Below, piece after piece: positions 12,946-27,400 of a DNA stretch of 64,000 bases. This DNA comes from Heligmosomoides polygyrus polygyrus. Taxonomy: Eukaryota > Nematoda > Chromadorea > Rhabditida > Heligmosomidae. The stretch is taken from the NCBI GenBank assembly GCA_947396885.1, contig OX377204.1:25241706-25305705 (forward strand), given 5' to 3'. Within the stretch, counting starts at the first letter, position 1. The number at the start of each line of letters is the position of its first letter. The position numbers and the translations under genes were made by a program. The notes beneath the pieces are model-generated. The model had not been told where the DNA came from. It saw only the letters and a program-made list of their open reading frames with translations, and searched no databases.

Positions 12946-14285
12946 CAATAGGTGCAGCGTCACAGGGAACTGAGATAATATTATGGGCATTAGAAAAGTT
13001 GGATTGTTTATATCAAAGACCTTCTTACAAAATGAAGGTTGAGCACATCTGTACATAATGTCTTTTGCTGAACAGATGAAGGTTTGGAATAGGCAGTGGG
13101 CTGTAGTATATCACGAAGCGCACAACATATATGATATGATACAATACTGCATAGTTATAATGTGCAGCTATTCCGATAAGCCTATCAGTGTGGCTCGTAC
13201 TTGAGCGGTTCGCGCGAACTTGCACTACATACATATCACTGGGCTAAGATCACAAAGTTTAGTGCTTCGCTTGGGCATTTCACTGCTCTCCCTAGTAGTT
13301 CAAAAACAATCCTAGTATGCTCAAACCCTGCACTATCTTCTCTATGACGAGCTGAGTAGTACTGTGGTATGAGTCGAATCGAATATAAGGTCCAGCCCTC
13401 CGCAGCTACGTTCAGTATCGGCATCATCTCTAGACGGTTCATTGAAGTCACTGGTTTGTGCCGATCAGCTACTTCGCCCCTTTGATACACAACCCTTCTG
13501 ATGCCCATAAACACGGCTTTCCTATCTTTTCCTATACAACATCACGATGACTATAGGCAGTTTTGCTCCTCTTCTTTAAACGGTCAACGGTAGGCGATTT
13601 CGCTCACTTTAGAAAAGTTTTTTTAATCAACGGAGGACTCCAACCACGTCTCATACCATGTCGAACACCAGAGATAAACTTTCAACACCTGTCTAAAAAT
13701 CGATAACATTGATCGGTATTGATAACTTGACCGAAGCTTTTCAGCTATTGTGAAGGTCATCCGGCAACTAACAAATCGGTTGAATCTGAGAGAAAACTGA
13801 GATCACCTGTCAAAAACCGATAATTCTAGTGATCCATATTTGCCTACCGATTATGCGATCCTTCTTATGAGCACAACTGCAGGTCACGTTAAGTAGCGGC
13901 GTATAACTGATAAAAATGGTGACAATCGGGAATAAATTCTAGCCTACGATTAGTTCAGAGCGCAGTAACCGATTGAAAGACACTAGAGATCGTTTCACCT
14001 GTTTCTGGCAAACAAAGCAATCTAGGCCGGTCTGCTTTCGTCGTTCATCATGGATATGCAGGTGAGCTGTGAAAATCCGACAGCTATTGAGCATTCTTAG
14101 TTTTGAGGTCCTACCTGGGAAATGGTTTTCCCTCTCCGCTACTCCGACCATCAAGTTCAGCTTCTGAAGCACATTGAACTCGTGCTAGCAGATTGCCGAA
14201 TGGCTCTGGAAAAATGAGTAGAATTCGCGTTTTCTACTGTAATCGCTGTTTGACAAGTGCATGACGATCCACATAAAATTATTTT
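12946..14285. other. Intergenic, no supported gene
   Basis: No recognisable exon or element. The open frames (69-92 codons) are motif-free. A loosely repeated TAACTTGAC/CCGATAAT-rich stretch lies at 13680-13960, but no clear unit was defined. Confidence 0.4.
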
Positions 14286-16800
14286 AACCGTCTCGGAGAG
14301 TCGCTAGCATGGTGGCGATGCCGTGGCGGCAACGCTGAATGTGACGAGACGGGCCGCTCGTGCGAGTTGGTTGAAGCACTGGAGCGTAGAAGAGTTGATC
14401 TCTGTGCGGTGCAGGAGACGAGGTGGCCCTGCAGCAAGTCAAGGGACATAGGACGTGGTTTCAAGGCCGTTCAATGTGGAAGTCGCAGCGGTGTCGGAAT
14501 AATCGTCTCCGAACGATTTTGTGACTCGATTGTAAGCGTCGAGCGCTTTGACGATCGATTAATGAAGATCGTTGTCGCCGCAGGAGCGACTCTATCACTT
14601 CTTCTATGCGTATGCTCCGCAGACTGCCTGCTCCGATCAAGCCAAGGATGAGTTTTGGAACCTGCTTGATGAGAAGACAGCAGAGGTACCGTCGAAAGAT
14701 GTCATCATAGTCGCTGGTGACTTTAATGGGCACGTAGGTGCTGCGAAAGGACGGGTACAGCTGTCATGGTGGTTTCGGATACGGGTCTCGTTACCCCGAT
14801 GGTGAGCGTATTCTTGAGTATGCGGAATCCCATAGCCTCACCATTGTGAACACCGCTTTCCGAAAACGCGACTCCCACCTTGTCTCATACTACAGTGGGA
14901 GCTCCAAGTTTCAGATAGACTTTGTGCTTTTGAAGGATTGTGACCGAAGTCTTGTCACAGACGCGGAGATCGTGCCGTATGAGACGCCCGCCCACTGCAC
15001 CGACCGCTGATCTGCACTTTGAAGATCACCCCTCCCCCTCCGAGGCTGAAGCAGGTCGAGCGATGCGGTGCACCAAGAATCAAGTGGTGGCGATTTAAGG
15101 AGAAAGAAGCAGCTGTGATTTCTCACGTACGGTTGCCGACAGTCACGACTGTCGATGAAACTTAGAAGAGAGCAACCAACGCGATATGCCAAGGTGCCAG
15201 ATTGGAACTCTGAAAAAGGTTCGAGAGAAGAAGGCGCTTTATCACGTGTTTCTTGGCGAAAAGACCGCCGATAACTGGCGGAAGTACCAAGAAGCGAAAA
15301 AGGCTGCAAAGATTGCCGTGGCTGTTGCAAAAGCCACTCATTATGGAGATGTCAACGAGAAGCTCGAGTCGCGCGATGGTGAGCGGTATCTGAACCGACT
15401 TGTAAAGTTGCGCCATCGGCAGACCGAGGATATTGAGTAGTTTTTCGGCATCAATGATGGGAACGGCCATCTTCTCATGGACCGCAAGAAGGCATTGAAG
15501 CGATGGTGCGATTATTTTGAAGAAATCTCTACGGTAGAATTTCCTCATCCAGCTTCAACGGTTCAAACCTACGGCCCCGTTCAGAAGATCACCGGGAAGG
15601 AGATTGAAGGGGCTTTGAAAAAGATGAGGCCAGGCAAAGCGACTGGGCGCGATGACGTTGCAGCTGATTTATGGAAGTCCAAGTACTGGTACCCTGCTGA
15701 GTGGTTGGCGAAGTTCTTTAATCAGGTTGTGGCGGAGAAGAAGGTGCCTGAGTGTTGGCGCCAAAGTACGACGATCCCAATTTGGTAGAAGAAGGGCAGT
15801 CCTGCAGACTTCTCCAACTACCGTCCAATTCGCTTGCTTTAGCACAGCCTGAAGATCTTTGAGCGAATTGTCGACGGACGAATTCGGGACATCGTCCAGC
15901 TTTCCAGCAATCAGTGCGGCTTTGTGGCTGGCTGTTGCAGCATTGATGCCATTTACGCCGACCACCTCCTAATAGAGAAGCACCGCGAGAAACAGAAGCC
16001 AGTGCATATCTCCTTTCTCGACTTGGAGAAGACCTTCGGCCGCGTTCCGCGGAAGTGAGAAGGTACACGTTGCGACGACATGGTGTCCCTGAAGAGCTTA
16101 TTGAGTGAGTGCGCATCCTCTACTCCTGCCCAATAAGCCGAGTGCGAGCACCAGCGGGCACCTCGATGGAGTTTTCCATCTTTGTCGGGGTACACCAGGG
16201 TTCTGCGCTTTCCCCACTCCTCTTTGTTGTCGTCATGGATGCCATCACACAAAATCTTCAGAAACCTCCTGAACGGTCCCCTGGACGTTGCTTTATGCCG
16301 ATGACGTGATGCTCGCTAGCGAAGATAAAGGTGAACTCGAACGAGAGGTGGAAGCTTGGTGCGATCGCTTGGAACCGTTTGGACTCAAACTGAACGTGAA
16401 GAAGACTGCATATCTAACGACGGACGTTAATCGAGCTTCCACGTACTGCGATCTTTAGGTACCTGGGATCAGCAGTCGCGTCTGAACCGCATCTGAAACA
16501 ATGTCCTTCGGAAGAAGTTTGGTGTTGCGCCGATAGCTGACAAGATGCGCGAAGCTCGCCTGCGATGGACACGTTCTGCGTGGAAAGGAAGACAGCGTCC
16601 GTAAGATAGGTCTTAACTTCGAAGTAATAGGAAAGCGGCCTAGAGGGCGCTCGAAGCAGCGCTGGGCTGATACGTTACATACGGACTTGAAAGTAGCTGG
16701 TGTCTACCCTATCTAGCGCTGGATCGAGAAAGGTGGCGTCATGGCACCAGAATAGCGGACCTCGCCACGAAGCGGGACAAGCGCTGAAGAAGAAGAAAAA
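14286..16800 (+). pseudogene. RTE-like LINE, near full length but broken
   Basis: This keeps most of a single-ORF RTE-type retrotransposon. The AP-like endonuclease shows VDLCAVQETRW (about 14390), DVIIVAGDFNGHVGA (about 14700-14745) and the SKFQIDFVLLKD block (about 14905-14935). The reverse transcriptase shows KKMRPGKATGRDDVAADLW (about 15620-15675), ISFLDLEKTFG (about 16010-16040), GVHQGSALSPLLF (about 16185-16225) and LYADDVMLAS (about 16290-16320, YADD box). The C-terminal zone ends in RPRGRSKQRWADT (about 16635-16675). The 3' end, AAGCGCTGAAGAAGAAGAA, fits the short-repeat tails of this clade. Premature stops (for example 15438 and 15786) and frameshifts make it inactive. Confidence 0.88.
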
Positions 16801-18428
16801 AAAGAGAAGAGGGAGAGTCGGTAGCATCTTGTGGAAAGTTGGTATTGACTTAGAGGAGGTACAACTTGATTTACATCTGTCCAAATAAGTTTGTAAAGTG
16901 TTCAGTTTGATGTCAACGTGGTATATACAAATATAAGGAGAGATCAAAGACCGTCTTACGTGCAGTAACTGTATGCACAGGGGATGATGAGGCGACCAAT
17001 TTCACGTCCAAGCACGGTATCATGCAGTTAGGCTTACTACACGTTTGGATAACTTGAGTGGACGCCAATCGCAATAGCAACCCAGACCAATATGGCATCG
17101 TTCTGCTGTGTTGGGTAAAAAAGCACGAAATGAAGGCTAATTATGGCAGGAGAGTGGGCAGTTGCTATCTGGATTCCAGCAAGCGGAATGGATTCCCTAT
17201 ATTCAATAATCCACTGCTTTCCTGAAACAGCCACCGCCTTTCTGATGCATATCAGATAGTGGCTGCCAATTTCAGAAATGAAAGGCCCTTTTGAACTGTG
17301 AGCTAAACAAACTTGAATTCACATCGTATCGCGCATTGCTGCCTGCATACGCCATTCCTTTTGTGGAACAATCTCTATGTTGTTGTCTTGCTCCTTGAAG
17401 GTTGAGAATTATGCTAGCAAGGAGAGTTTTTCTAAGGTTCTGCAAGCGACAAGGACGATAGTGGGGTCTAGAAAGAGAGACCACCCTGTATTTCTTCCAA
17501 GCCTGGTAGCTTTACACCACCCAAAACAGACAGATTTCCAACAACCGCTATGGTGTGTATTTATCCTGGCTTATCGTTTTGGCTTCACAGGTTTAGGTTA
17601 AAGTCTCCGAAAATCAGGACCTCTTTTCTCCACTTGGAGGGCCAATTTTAGAACAGAAAGAAACGAACCTCATGTACTTTCCGCTATATAAGAGTTTATT
17701 GCATTGTTACACAATATTGTACCTTCAATACTATCACCACAAGCTCTTTGAAGGTTTAAAAGGCTCACCCAGAGAAATTTAGAGCATGCTGTGTTTTATA
17801 AGAAATAGGAGGGGCATTGCAATTGTAACAACAAGCATAATAATAAAAAGCCACTGAACAACACAAAGGAACAAGTGACGTGTAAGTGATATGTGGAAAT
17901 GAGCGCTCTGCAACAAGAACGAATCACGGTTAGAAGGAAATCTGAGAGCATCAGATCCTTCTGCAGTCTGAATCTGGAACCTGAACAATGGTAAAACATG
18001 CCCTGGAAACTCGCAGAAAGCTCAATTTCCAATGAAAAGTTCTGGGCAAGAAGTCCTTTACTGATAATTCTGCTGATTTTCAAAATTATCCACATCGATA
18101 GGTTGAGCAATGAATGCAAAGTCTTACAAAGGAATGAAAACTATATTGCATGCTACACGAGAGTATACTTCAAAAGGCTGGCTTTCTGACTCGCACCCGT
18201 ATTTGCTCTCTTCTACTGCAAAATTTGACCAAAGCAGGTAACGCATAAGTAATGGTAAGAGGCAGGAAATGTGGAAGTGTAGTACCGAGGTTGGCAACAC
18301 TTCAATGAGATCTTATTTGCCAAATGCTACAATGAACAAAGATTGAAGAAGAATGGCAGAGTGTTCAAAAATCGCAGGCAAAACAGGGAACAATGGTGAC
18401 AAAGGCCACAGAAAACCACCGCCAGCGG
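16801..18428. other. Region downstream of the carrier gene; no further gene seen
   Basis: This should hold the 3' UTR of the minus-strand carrier gene. A minus-strand AATAAA lies at about 17695-17700; whether it is the polyadenylation signal is inference. Other open frames (61-107 codons) lack motifs. Confidence 0.4.
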
Positions 18429-21400
18429 TCAAGCGACGGCCGAATGGAGACCGACGGAGTTGTCGACGAAGGTGAACGCGTTCTCATAGACGAGAAACAC
18501 CACCGCGTTCACGACGAAACCTCGTATGGACATCGCCAGACCACCGCGGTAGAAAGCTCGCGCACCGTCTTCGCGCCACAGCTGCCGCGCCACGTCCTTC
18601 GCCTTTCTAGAATTGAATGGTTCACTGGTCTGCAATTACCATTTTTCACGTCGATTTGGACGCTGCTCTAATCAAATTAAAAAGTCTTCTAGGCGGGCTA
18701 GACGCTTTTGACACCAAACTTAACATCTTCCAAACCAAAGTCAAAATCTTCCAGATCAACATGGAGGCCCTTCGAGAAAATTAATATAATTTTTCCCTAA
18801 GAAAATTAAGTATGACCTTTTTTGAAATTCTTTAATTCTCCTGCCTCAATAGGTGAAGACACTGTTTGAATTTTTATAAATCTTTTATTTTCAAGAAAGA
18901 AGTGATTCAAAACTTTAAAGTGCTTTAAACCAGTAATTTTCGAGTCCTAGTTATAAGAAAGGATTGCGCCATGCTCTTGCCTAGAGTGTCGCGATTACCA
19001 CACGATTAGAAGAGAAATTTCTGTTTGCATGGAATTACACACATGTAAGCGGAACATCAAAAGCAACTGCAGAAGAACACATACATATGATCACTTCGCT
19101 TTTTCAAATATGCTGCATTTGAACTGCCAATCAAATTAAAATCGCTACGAACTCGACGAGCGTGTGGCGCGATCTCTTACATTAACGCGCTAAAAACTAA
19201 TGCCTTTCTGCATTCTTGAATAAACTTTAAAATGCATTTTTTCCTAAAAAAAATTCTTTTGAAATTTCTAATCGATTATTCACTTACTAGAGCAAGCTAA
19301 GAAATCAAAGAAGAACATTCTACCGATTTTTCCTCGCACAAAGTTATTCTAGCTTCTCGAAGAGTCTCTTGTTCAACGAATAAGAATCTGTTCTTAATTT
19401 CGAAAATGTTCAGTTTGATTTCAAAAGTGTCATGCTTGTTCTGGAGAGTGTTCCATTTGTTTTGAAAATTGTCCGAACTGGCGTGAAAACGGTATATGCA
19501 CAAGCACAAGGAAGCACAAGTACGGGGAAGCTGTTCATATAGATAAAACGGTATAGGTTAACATTCCATTTCAACAGGATATTGTAGAGGTAACTTGAAT
19601 GTGTGGGCACGTGAGGTGCGGCCGGAGATGGCTCCGGATTTCCCATACACCAGGGGTCGATTCGTGGTTCGGCGGTCTCCACCCAGGCCTTGCATCTTCC
19701 CGGAGTCGGTGAACTGTTATCAGACTAGTCTGGAAAATATAAAACACTGACTTCACCATCGTCTGACCACCGCAAGCCGTAGTATAGTCCAAATACGCAT
19801 CCAAATCGCCTCCCCGACATCCCGTAGAAGCTAAACGCCTGACGGATCTCAGAACGGATTGTGTAGCGCCGTGCTTGACCATTTATCCTTTAAATTGAAA
19901 GTGTAATTGGCCTTTATCACGGCTAGTGGTGACGATACGATAGGCAGTTCAGTGATTTATCCTTCACAGGGAAGTCGGCTGCCAATTCACCTACCCCTAC
20001 AGCACGAAAGTCTCCAGCCTGGATTACGGATGCTCATTATTAGTCAGTTCTTGACAGGAACTTGTCTAACTATGAGTGCATCTGAAAGAGAATTTGGGCT
20101 AGTTTCTATCCTATACCTGAACAAGTTCAAGGCGAATTTCAATTGCTGTATTAGTAAGCAGCTGAAAACCGTAAACAGCGGATCAGAAGTCCAGCTGCCT
20201 AGTCTATTTTGTGGCCCTGACAATTGCATTTAAATGTTCATTATTTTTGTTACATAGGGCGTTGTCATGATTCCTGTCAAAGCCATAACCTCATTGCTCG
20301 ACATTCTCGTATCATCGCTCACACATTCATCGACGGCCACGCTATTAGGAGTTTGTACGCCGTCTTGACTAATGACTGTGACCGAATGATAACGATAACC
20401 ACATACAATACCCAATTCGAGAGGTTAAGCCACACTCCGATACAGTGTATGTTCACGAGATTAGCCAAATGTAAACTGCACAGTTGTAGAGTGAGATAGC
20501 TTCTTTGAGGAAAGCGATAACTGGGCGTTTGGGATATAGGGCCGCTTGACTGGGCTATACTGAAGGACTAGATAGCTTGAAGGGAGTCATATAGAGCCTG
20601 CAACTGACAGGACGTCGGCTACCTGTGGTGCTCTTATCTGACAGAGCCGTCCATGTCTTTTGCACATAAGGGTTGTGACTTCAAAGCCTTGTACAAGTGT
20701 TTCATCGATGTCATCTGTATTTTCTGCTGTTCGCTCACGAAAACTTGAACTAATTGCCAATGTTCATTATGAGATAATTGCAATAGGCATCCTGTTGCTG
20801 TTGTGCAGAAGGAAACAAATAAATGGTTACCAATAAATTATTACCATTATTGGCGCGTGCAAGGTGGAGGTGGTGCCGTGTCGCTTGCACAAGATATGTA
20901 CACATAAGGGGTTCCCGGTTCCGATTTCCTGCCTAGGCCAATCAAGTCTTCCACTCCTCTGGAGTCGGTGAATTGGTAACAGACTTCTCTGGGAAGGATA
21001 AAGCGATGACTTGTTCATCGGCTGGCCACCGCAAATTATTGTATGGCTACATACGCAATCAAATCGCCTCCGCGACATCGTGTAGATAGAATGAGTGGCG
21101 TATCCCAAAAGGGATTGATCATTGCTCTTTATCATTTAAATGTCGTCGTCAACCAATCCCTATGTAGGGCGCGGTAGGCATTCCACTTTAGCCGTTTCTA
21201 GTACAGGTAAATCGAAAACATGTTTAGCCCACTCAAAGGATTGAGTTGGTCAGCCGATGGACAAATCTGAGTAATACCGTCGTTTACCCTTCATCCTTTA
21301 ACAAATTGTCATAGATATTTAGCATTCTTTACTGAAAAAAAGATATAATAGCCCACATGATTCTATTAACAAACCACTGAAGGTGCAAATGAAAGCACAT

Positions 21401-24400
21401 AATAATCCACTTTCTGATCAAACGGAGGCCAAGTTTTCGCAGAGCATTCAATGCCCCAGCAAATTTGAAAACTCAAGCCTTTGGCCGGAGCTTCACCAAA
21501 ACGAAGCTGCAGCTACATAATTGCAGTCGGAGTCTGCTTGGTGAGTTAGGTGAGTGGTGATCAGTGCTGATAATAACATGTCCGCCCCAAATCCTACTGA
21601 TGTATGGACAAAAAGTAATGCTTGATCTTGTTGTACACGTGAGAGCTGTTCCAATACGGATTAGACCTATTTGATGAACTGCTGACGGACAAGTCAGCGT
21701 TTCACCCTTCTCATATCGCTAACTTACATTTTTCTGACAGTGTTCTCGGCTTGAATGCGATTTTTGATGACCTCCAACGGACAAACGGAGAGCCATCCAG
21801 AGACTCCAGCGCAACCACCGGCAAATAGCTGAAAAGCGGTAGATGTATGGCGTAATTTAACGAAGGGTTCAATTTCAGTTTTCTTCAAAATTGATAGAGT
21901 ACCCGTGATCAGTTAGGTTCATTATTTCGATCTAGTGAGCGCTCTGAGATGCAGGCGTGGGAACGCGGAGAACCTTTTAAATAAATTCTCCACTTGCATC
22001 CGAGAGCAAGAATTCCAACGGTTTTCTTACTCCTACGGCATCGATTTCTCAGTTCCATAAAAACATCAGAATTTCGCTACCAGTGTTACCAAGTAGTCAA
22101 TCTGTTACCCCACCTCTCCAGAAGTAGGTGTTGATGTTGGTGTTGACCTCTAGTAGGTGCTGATGGAGCACTAGTTTACTATAGCACCCTTCACCAGTGT
22201 AAACCAAAATCTTAATTCCCCTTCATAAAAACATTGGGAGCGCTTTAGCGCAGTGCGAGGAGGCGCCGACCGTCGTTTCCACACCGAATCAGGTTGCAGG
22301 TTCTATTTCTCGGCTAGGCCAACCAACCTTTCCATCCTTCGGATCAGTTCGTACAGAAATCTCCAACTTCTCTCTTCTTCAAACCTCTACATAGTAAGTT
22401 GTCAGCCAGTTAAACGTTTTGTGCCAACACGAGGTTTTAGGTGGATCTTTATTGCAGGGCCTGACGTCTCAACTTCTCGTGGTCTTCAGAGGTCTGAATG
22501 TGGTGCATAAGCTTTCATTTGCGCTCTACCCCACCGAGCGCCTTGGCTTGGGCGAACATCAGCCCTTACGGTGGATTCAAATGGTGAGTTCGTTTCTCCC
22601 ACTTGGTCCCTTCCTTGTGTTCGTTGGGAAAGTCCGAATTGCTAGGGTAGCCAAGGCGCTTGGTGGGGTAGAGCGCAAATGAAAACTTATGCACCACATT
22701 CAGGCCTCTGAAGACGACGAGAAGTCGAAACGTCAGGCCCTGCTAAATAAAGATCCACCTAAAACCTCGTGTTGGCGCAAAAAATTTAACTGACTGACAA
22801 TTCGTAAGAATTAACTGGAATGATAAAGCACTGACTTGTTCATCAACTAGCCACCGCAAGTTATTGAGTAGGATGAACAAGCGTTCAAAAAGGCCTCCAC
22901 TACTACAAAAGTAAGATTCGTGGCGCGTTGATCGAATAACGTCGTCATTCATCCTTTAGTGTTGTAAACTTTATAATGTATCAAAAATGTCACATTTTGC
23001 AGGAAACTACTCTAATCCTGTATTCAAGCTCCTTTTAAATATACCTATCATGGCATTGGGTATGCTTCCCTTGTTCTTTATTAATGCCATTTATCTTGTC
23101 GTCATTGAACGACTCATTCTCCTGTTTCTGATGTCGAATAATGTCATCCAACCAGATTCAGAAGAGGTGGAGGTGACTATTAGCTGTGTGCTACCTTGAA
23201 AGTTTGCACCGAAGAAACGCTGAGAACAGCGAGGTGGTCTCATCAGGTGTCCTCGGCCATGCACTTGGAATAAGTGCACAGCTTTATTTTTTCACAGCGC
23301 ATGAATGCGATCCAACCTGTGCTCCTGTTTCGTTCGCATTCTGAGTTCTCATGAAGCGCAAAATCAGCTCATAGACGGGAATGTAGAAGAGGTAGCCGAT
23401 GTTGTCGCGCAAGAAGATTACTTTTCCTCCCTGAAAGCAAAGGACATTCATCCTAGCGTTTATCAAAACAAGTGAATTCACATCGATAGCCGACAATTTT
23501 GATTAAACCTTGAATAGACCTCCAACGCCTTCGGTGCGCACGATCCGTCGCGCACATTCCATCGGGCCGGCATACAGCGTCGAAGAGTGGCGTGTGAAAT
23601 GAGAAACGTTCTCTCGTTGAACCTTAACTGCTTAATTCAGTTTTTTCATGAGAAGTTTCCATTGTGAAGGCGACAGTTTGACTGTAACAACCATTAAGGG
23701 CATAATGTGTTCGCCTAAATAAGGACGCAATTTTGAATAAAGATTTTTTGTGATAAAACTACTGAGGCACTTTATTGAGCAAGTTATAGCACATGAGGTC
23801 ACAAGCTGTCGCTTCGACGTCCGGGAGCACATGCACTTTTCTTTTCCGCTAATTTAACACTGAAGGAGCCGCCCTCTCTATCGTTCTCTTTATTTTCCCC
23901 TTTTTTCTTTCTTTTTTCTGCTCTAGAAAATGTTATCCTTCACTTCACTCTGCAGAAACAGGTGTGAATTGATAGTATCTCTTTGTTTGCAGCACTAGCT
24001 CTAGTGAGAATTATTTTCAATCAAGGACTTCGTGTAACCCACTGTCCTGGAAATGGTCGATCTGATGATGAATCGCAACCAACCGACAGTATGTATACAG
24101 GGTGGTCCACATGAAGTCTTACGCGCTACAAAAAGTCCATTTTCGTAATTTTCTCTCTTTTTCTGTGATTTTCTATGGTGTTAATCATTTTTCTATATTT
24201 TAGTATATTTTAGTCCACCTATGACCAGTCTTATTCTCGTTTTCTAGGTAAACAAGGTTTCGCTTAGGGATTGTTCAGCAGTAGTCGCTAAATTCAAACG
24301 CGGGTCGTCCGTTTCGACGATTTCAAAGATGCTCAAGCTGCGTCGACTACAAGTATGTACACCGCGTCATCAAACGTTTCGAAGAGAGAATGGAGGAGTC

Positions 24401-27400
24401 GAAAATCGACCTAGAGGAAGATCACGACGAACTGCAAGGACTGCTACCCTTCGAAAGGCCTCAAGAATGAAGAAATGCAGAAAGATGAAGGCCATTACGC
24501 GCGGTAACAAGCGCGACCGAGTTATCTTCACAAACGAGAAGATATTTACCGTCGAACCTCTCCAAAACGCGCAGAATCAGCGGCAACTGCTGTGAAAAGG
24601 ATCCGCAAGAGCCGTCAACATCAGGTGAGCTCCACAGTCCTTGAGGCATGGGCTGGAATATCGCGCCTGGGCAAGTCCAAGCTTGTTTTTATTCAAAAAG
24701 AAGTTAAGATCAATGCCGAAATCTACGAGAAGCAAATCCTGGAGAAAGTAGTAATACCTTGAGCATAAGGAAATGTTAAAGACATAGACTGGACTTTCTA
24801 GCAAGATTGAGCACCAGCTCACGGTGCCAAGAAGACCTTGGAATGATGTGAGATCAATCTTCCAGATTTGTGGACGAAGGAAGTTTGGCCTTCGAACTCG
24901 CCCGATCTCAACCCTATGGATTACGCCATCTGGTCAATCTTGGAGCAAAAAGGCTGCTCTTTCAGAAACAGTTAACTGGATTTGCTGAAAAGAGCTCTGG
25001 AGAAGGCATTGGACGAAATTTCACCGGAGATGGTTGCGAGCATCCTCAAGAATTTCTAAAGGAGATTGGACGCTTGTATTGAGGCTAAAGCAATTCGTTC
25101 TAAATGTGGTGTATGATATTTTATGCAGAATTTTCTTGTCTTTCCAATGACCATGAACGTTTCTTATTTTAATTGGCTTGCGCAAAGTTGTATATAGTTT
25201 TCCGCGTAACACTTCATGTGGACCACCCTGTACGTGGCGCTTCGTCAACCCCAGACCTGGTGTTACTTTGACATCCAGCAGCTGTGGACTGTCAAAATAT
25301 AATAACAGCAAGGCGCCCATATGTAAATTCTCAGCTTGAATTTCTCCGTGAAATATCTGAGCGAAGTATACTGCGCCTCTCGCGTCCTTTAAACGAATAA
25401 AATTCACATGGTTACTATAAACAAATACGGTGGTGCAGGCGTTCGCTTGGGCAAATTGACGATTAAAGAAAACATGGAAGCAGGTATGTGTAATAGCACT
25501 GACGGTTCTATAGCCGATGTGTCTGCTCTCGTTCGCTGATTTTGACTTTCCTTTAGGTATTTAGTGGAAATGTGTTTAGTCACTAATGCAACAGAACCTG
25601 AAGTCGAGTTTTCAGCAGCTCGACCGGTATCACTGGTATGACCTGCGCCAGAGTTCCGCAAATCGAGGCGATCATTATCTGAAACCAACTGATTTAGAAA
25701 GCGCTGAACTGCCTGTTTGAGTGGTCGTAGTTGGACAGCCAATAGCGCATTATAGATGAGGGGTGATTGGCCGGGTGTATGCATTAGGTTGTCCCATAAG
25801 TCCCCGCCGTTTTTTTCAACGATTCACTGCAGATTTCGCCGGCAGTCTCTTGCATAGCTCTGCATAGCTTTCGAAAGAGAATGGTTTGCTCTATCAGAAC
25901 ATGTATTGTAATTCTTTTTTATCACGAATTTTGTCAATTTTTAGATCGTTGAAGTGGAAATTGAAAAAGTGAAAAAGTAGCCATTTGCGCACTTGTTCTC
26001 TCCGCTTAGGTTTGTAATTTTTTGCGCAGTTTTTTTATAGCACTTGGAAGAAAATGTTTTGTTATACAAGAATATGTGTTGGCACTATTTTCTCACTTGC
26101 CCTTTATTGATTTTTAGTCCATCAAATTGGGAATTCCGACTTTTCCGTCCGAATTTTTACCAAAACTCCGGTTCTGTGGTTAGACTTTTTTGCTTGCTGT
26201 TATATGTCGTTTGGAAGAGAATGTCTTGCTAAGTAAGAATTTGTGTCGCGTTTATTGGCTCACGCTGACTTCTGTCGAATATCAACAACTGTAGAAGGAG
26301 AAGGAGTTGTTGGTAAAGACGATTTTTCTCTTTTTGGCATTTTGTTGATATTCAATAGAAATCAATAAACGCGACACACATTCTTATAGAGCAAGACATT
26401 CTCTTTCGAATGACATATAACATATGTCATTCGCAAATAACACTAACACAAAAGTGTTAGTGTTATTGTAGTGCAGAACATTGTCTTTCAAGTGCTATAA
26501 AAAACTGCGCAAAAAATTACAAACCTAAGCGGAGAGAACAAGTGCGCAAATGGCTATTTTTTCACTTTTCACTTCAACGACCTAAAAATTGACAAAATTC
26601 ATGATGAAAAAAGAAACGCAATACAGGTTCTGATAGGGCAAATCATTCTCTTTCGAAAGCTATGCAGCGCTCTGCAAGAGACCGCCAGCGAAATCTGCAG
26701 TGAATCGTTGAAAAAAAAAACGGCGGGGACTTATGGGACAACCTAATACTTTTCCAACTCGTAGATATCTTCTCAATGCAACCTACGGTAGATAAGCATG
26801 TGAGGCACTATAGACGGTGACCCTTCCAGAATTAAGACCGCTTTTACTATTTTTATAAAAGACTTTCTGTGCTGGGTTAGCAAATGTGGTCTTCTAGGAA
26901 CACTACATTTGGAAGGTCTTATTTCATTCAGCAGCACGGGCACCGAATTTTAAAGCGTGACTTTAAAAAAGGCGATTTATTGTGTTTCTCTTCCATAATA
27001 TTGCTAACGCTGATAAATTTCTTTCCATTGCTGTTAGCGAACAGAAACCGTTGAAGAAAAACCATTTCTTGACAGTTTTGAGCACCTTTTGGCTCGAGTT
27101 GCTTACTATGTACATAGAACGAAAATGTACGATAACAAGTTTGAAACCCTAGTTGTACTCGAAAATATTATCTGATCTTGGTTACAGATCCATTTCCTTA
27201 AGAAGTGGGCCGTGAACTAATTAAGTACAGGGTGCGTAAAAAGTATTGACGCACTAAACATAAACGTTAGAAATGACAACACATTATAAAATTTAATAAG
27301 TTTATACACAAAATGTCAACAATGACCTATCGAACAGAGTAGCATCACTTGTATTTTATATGGGCTTCTTTGCTGCGGCGGGGGGGGGGGGGAAGACGAC

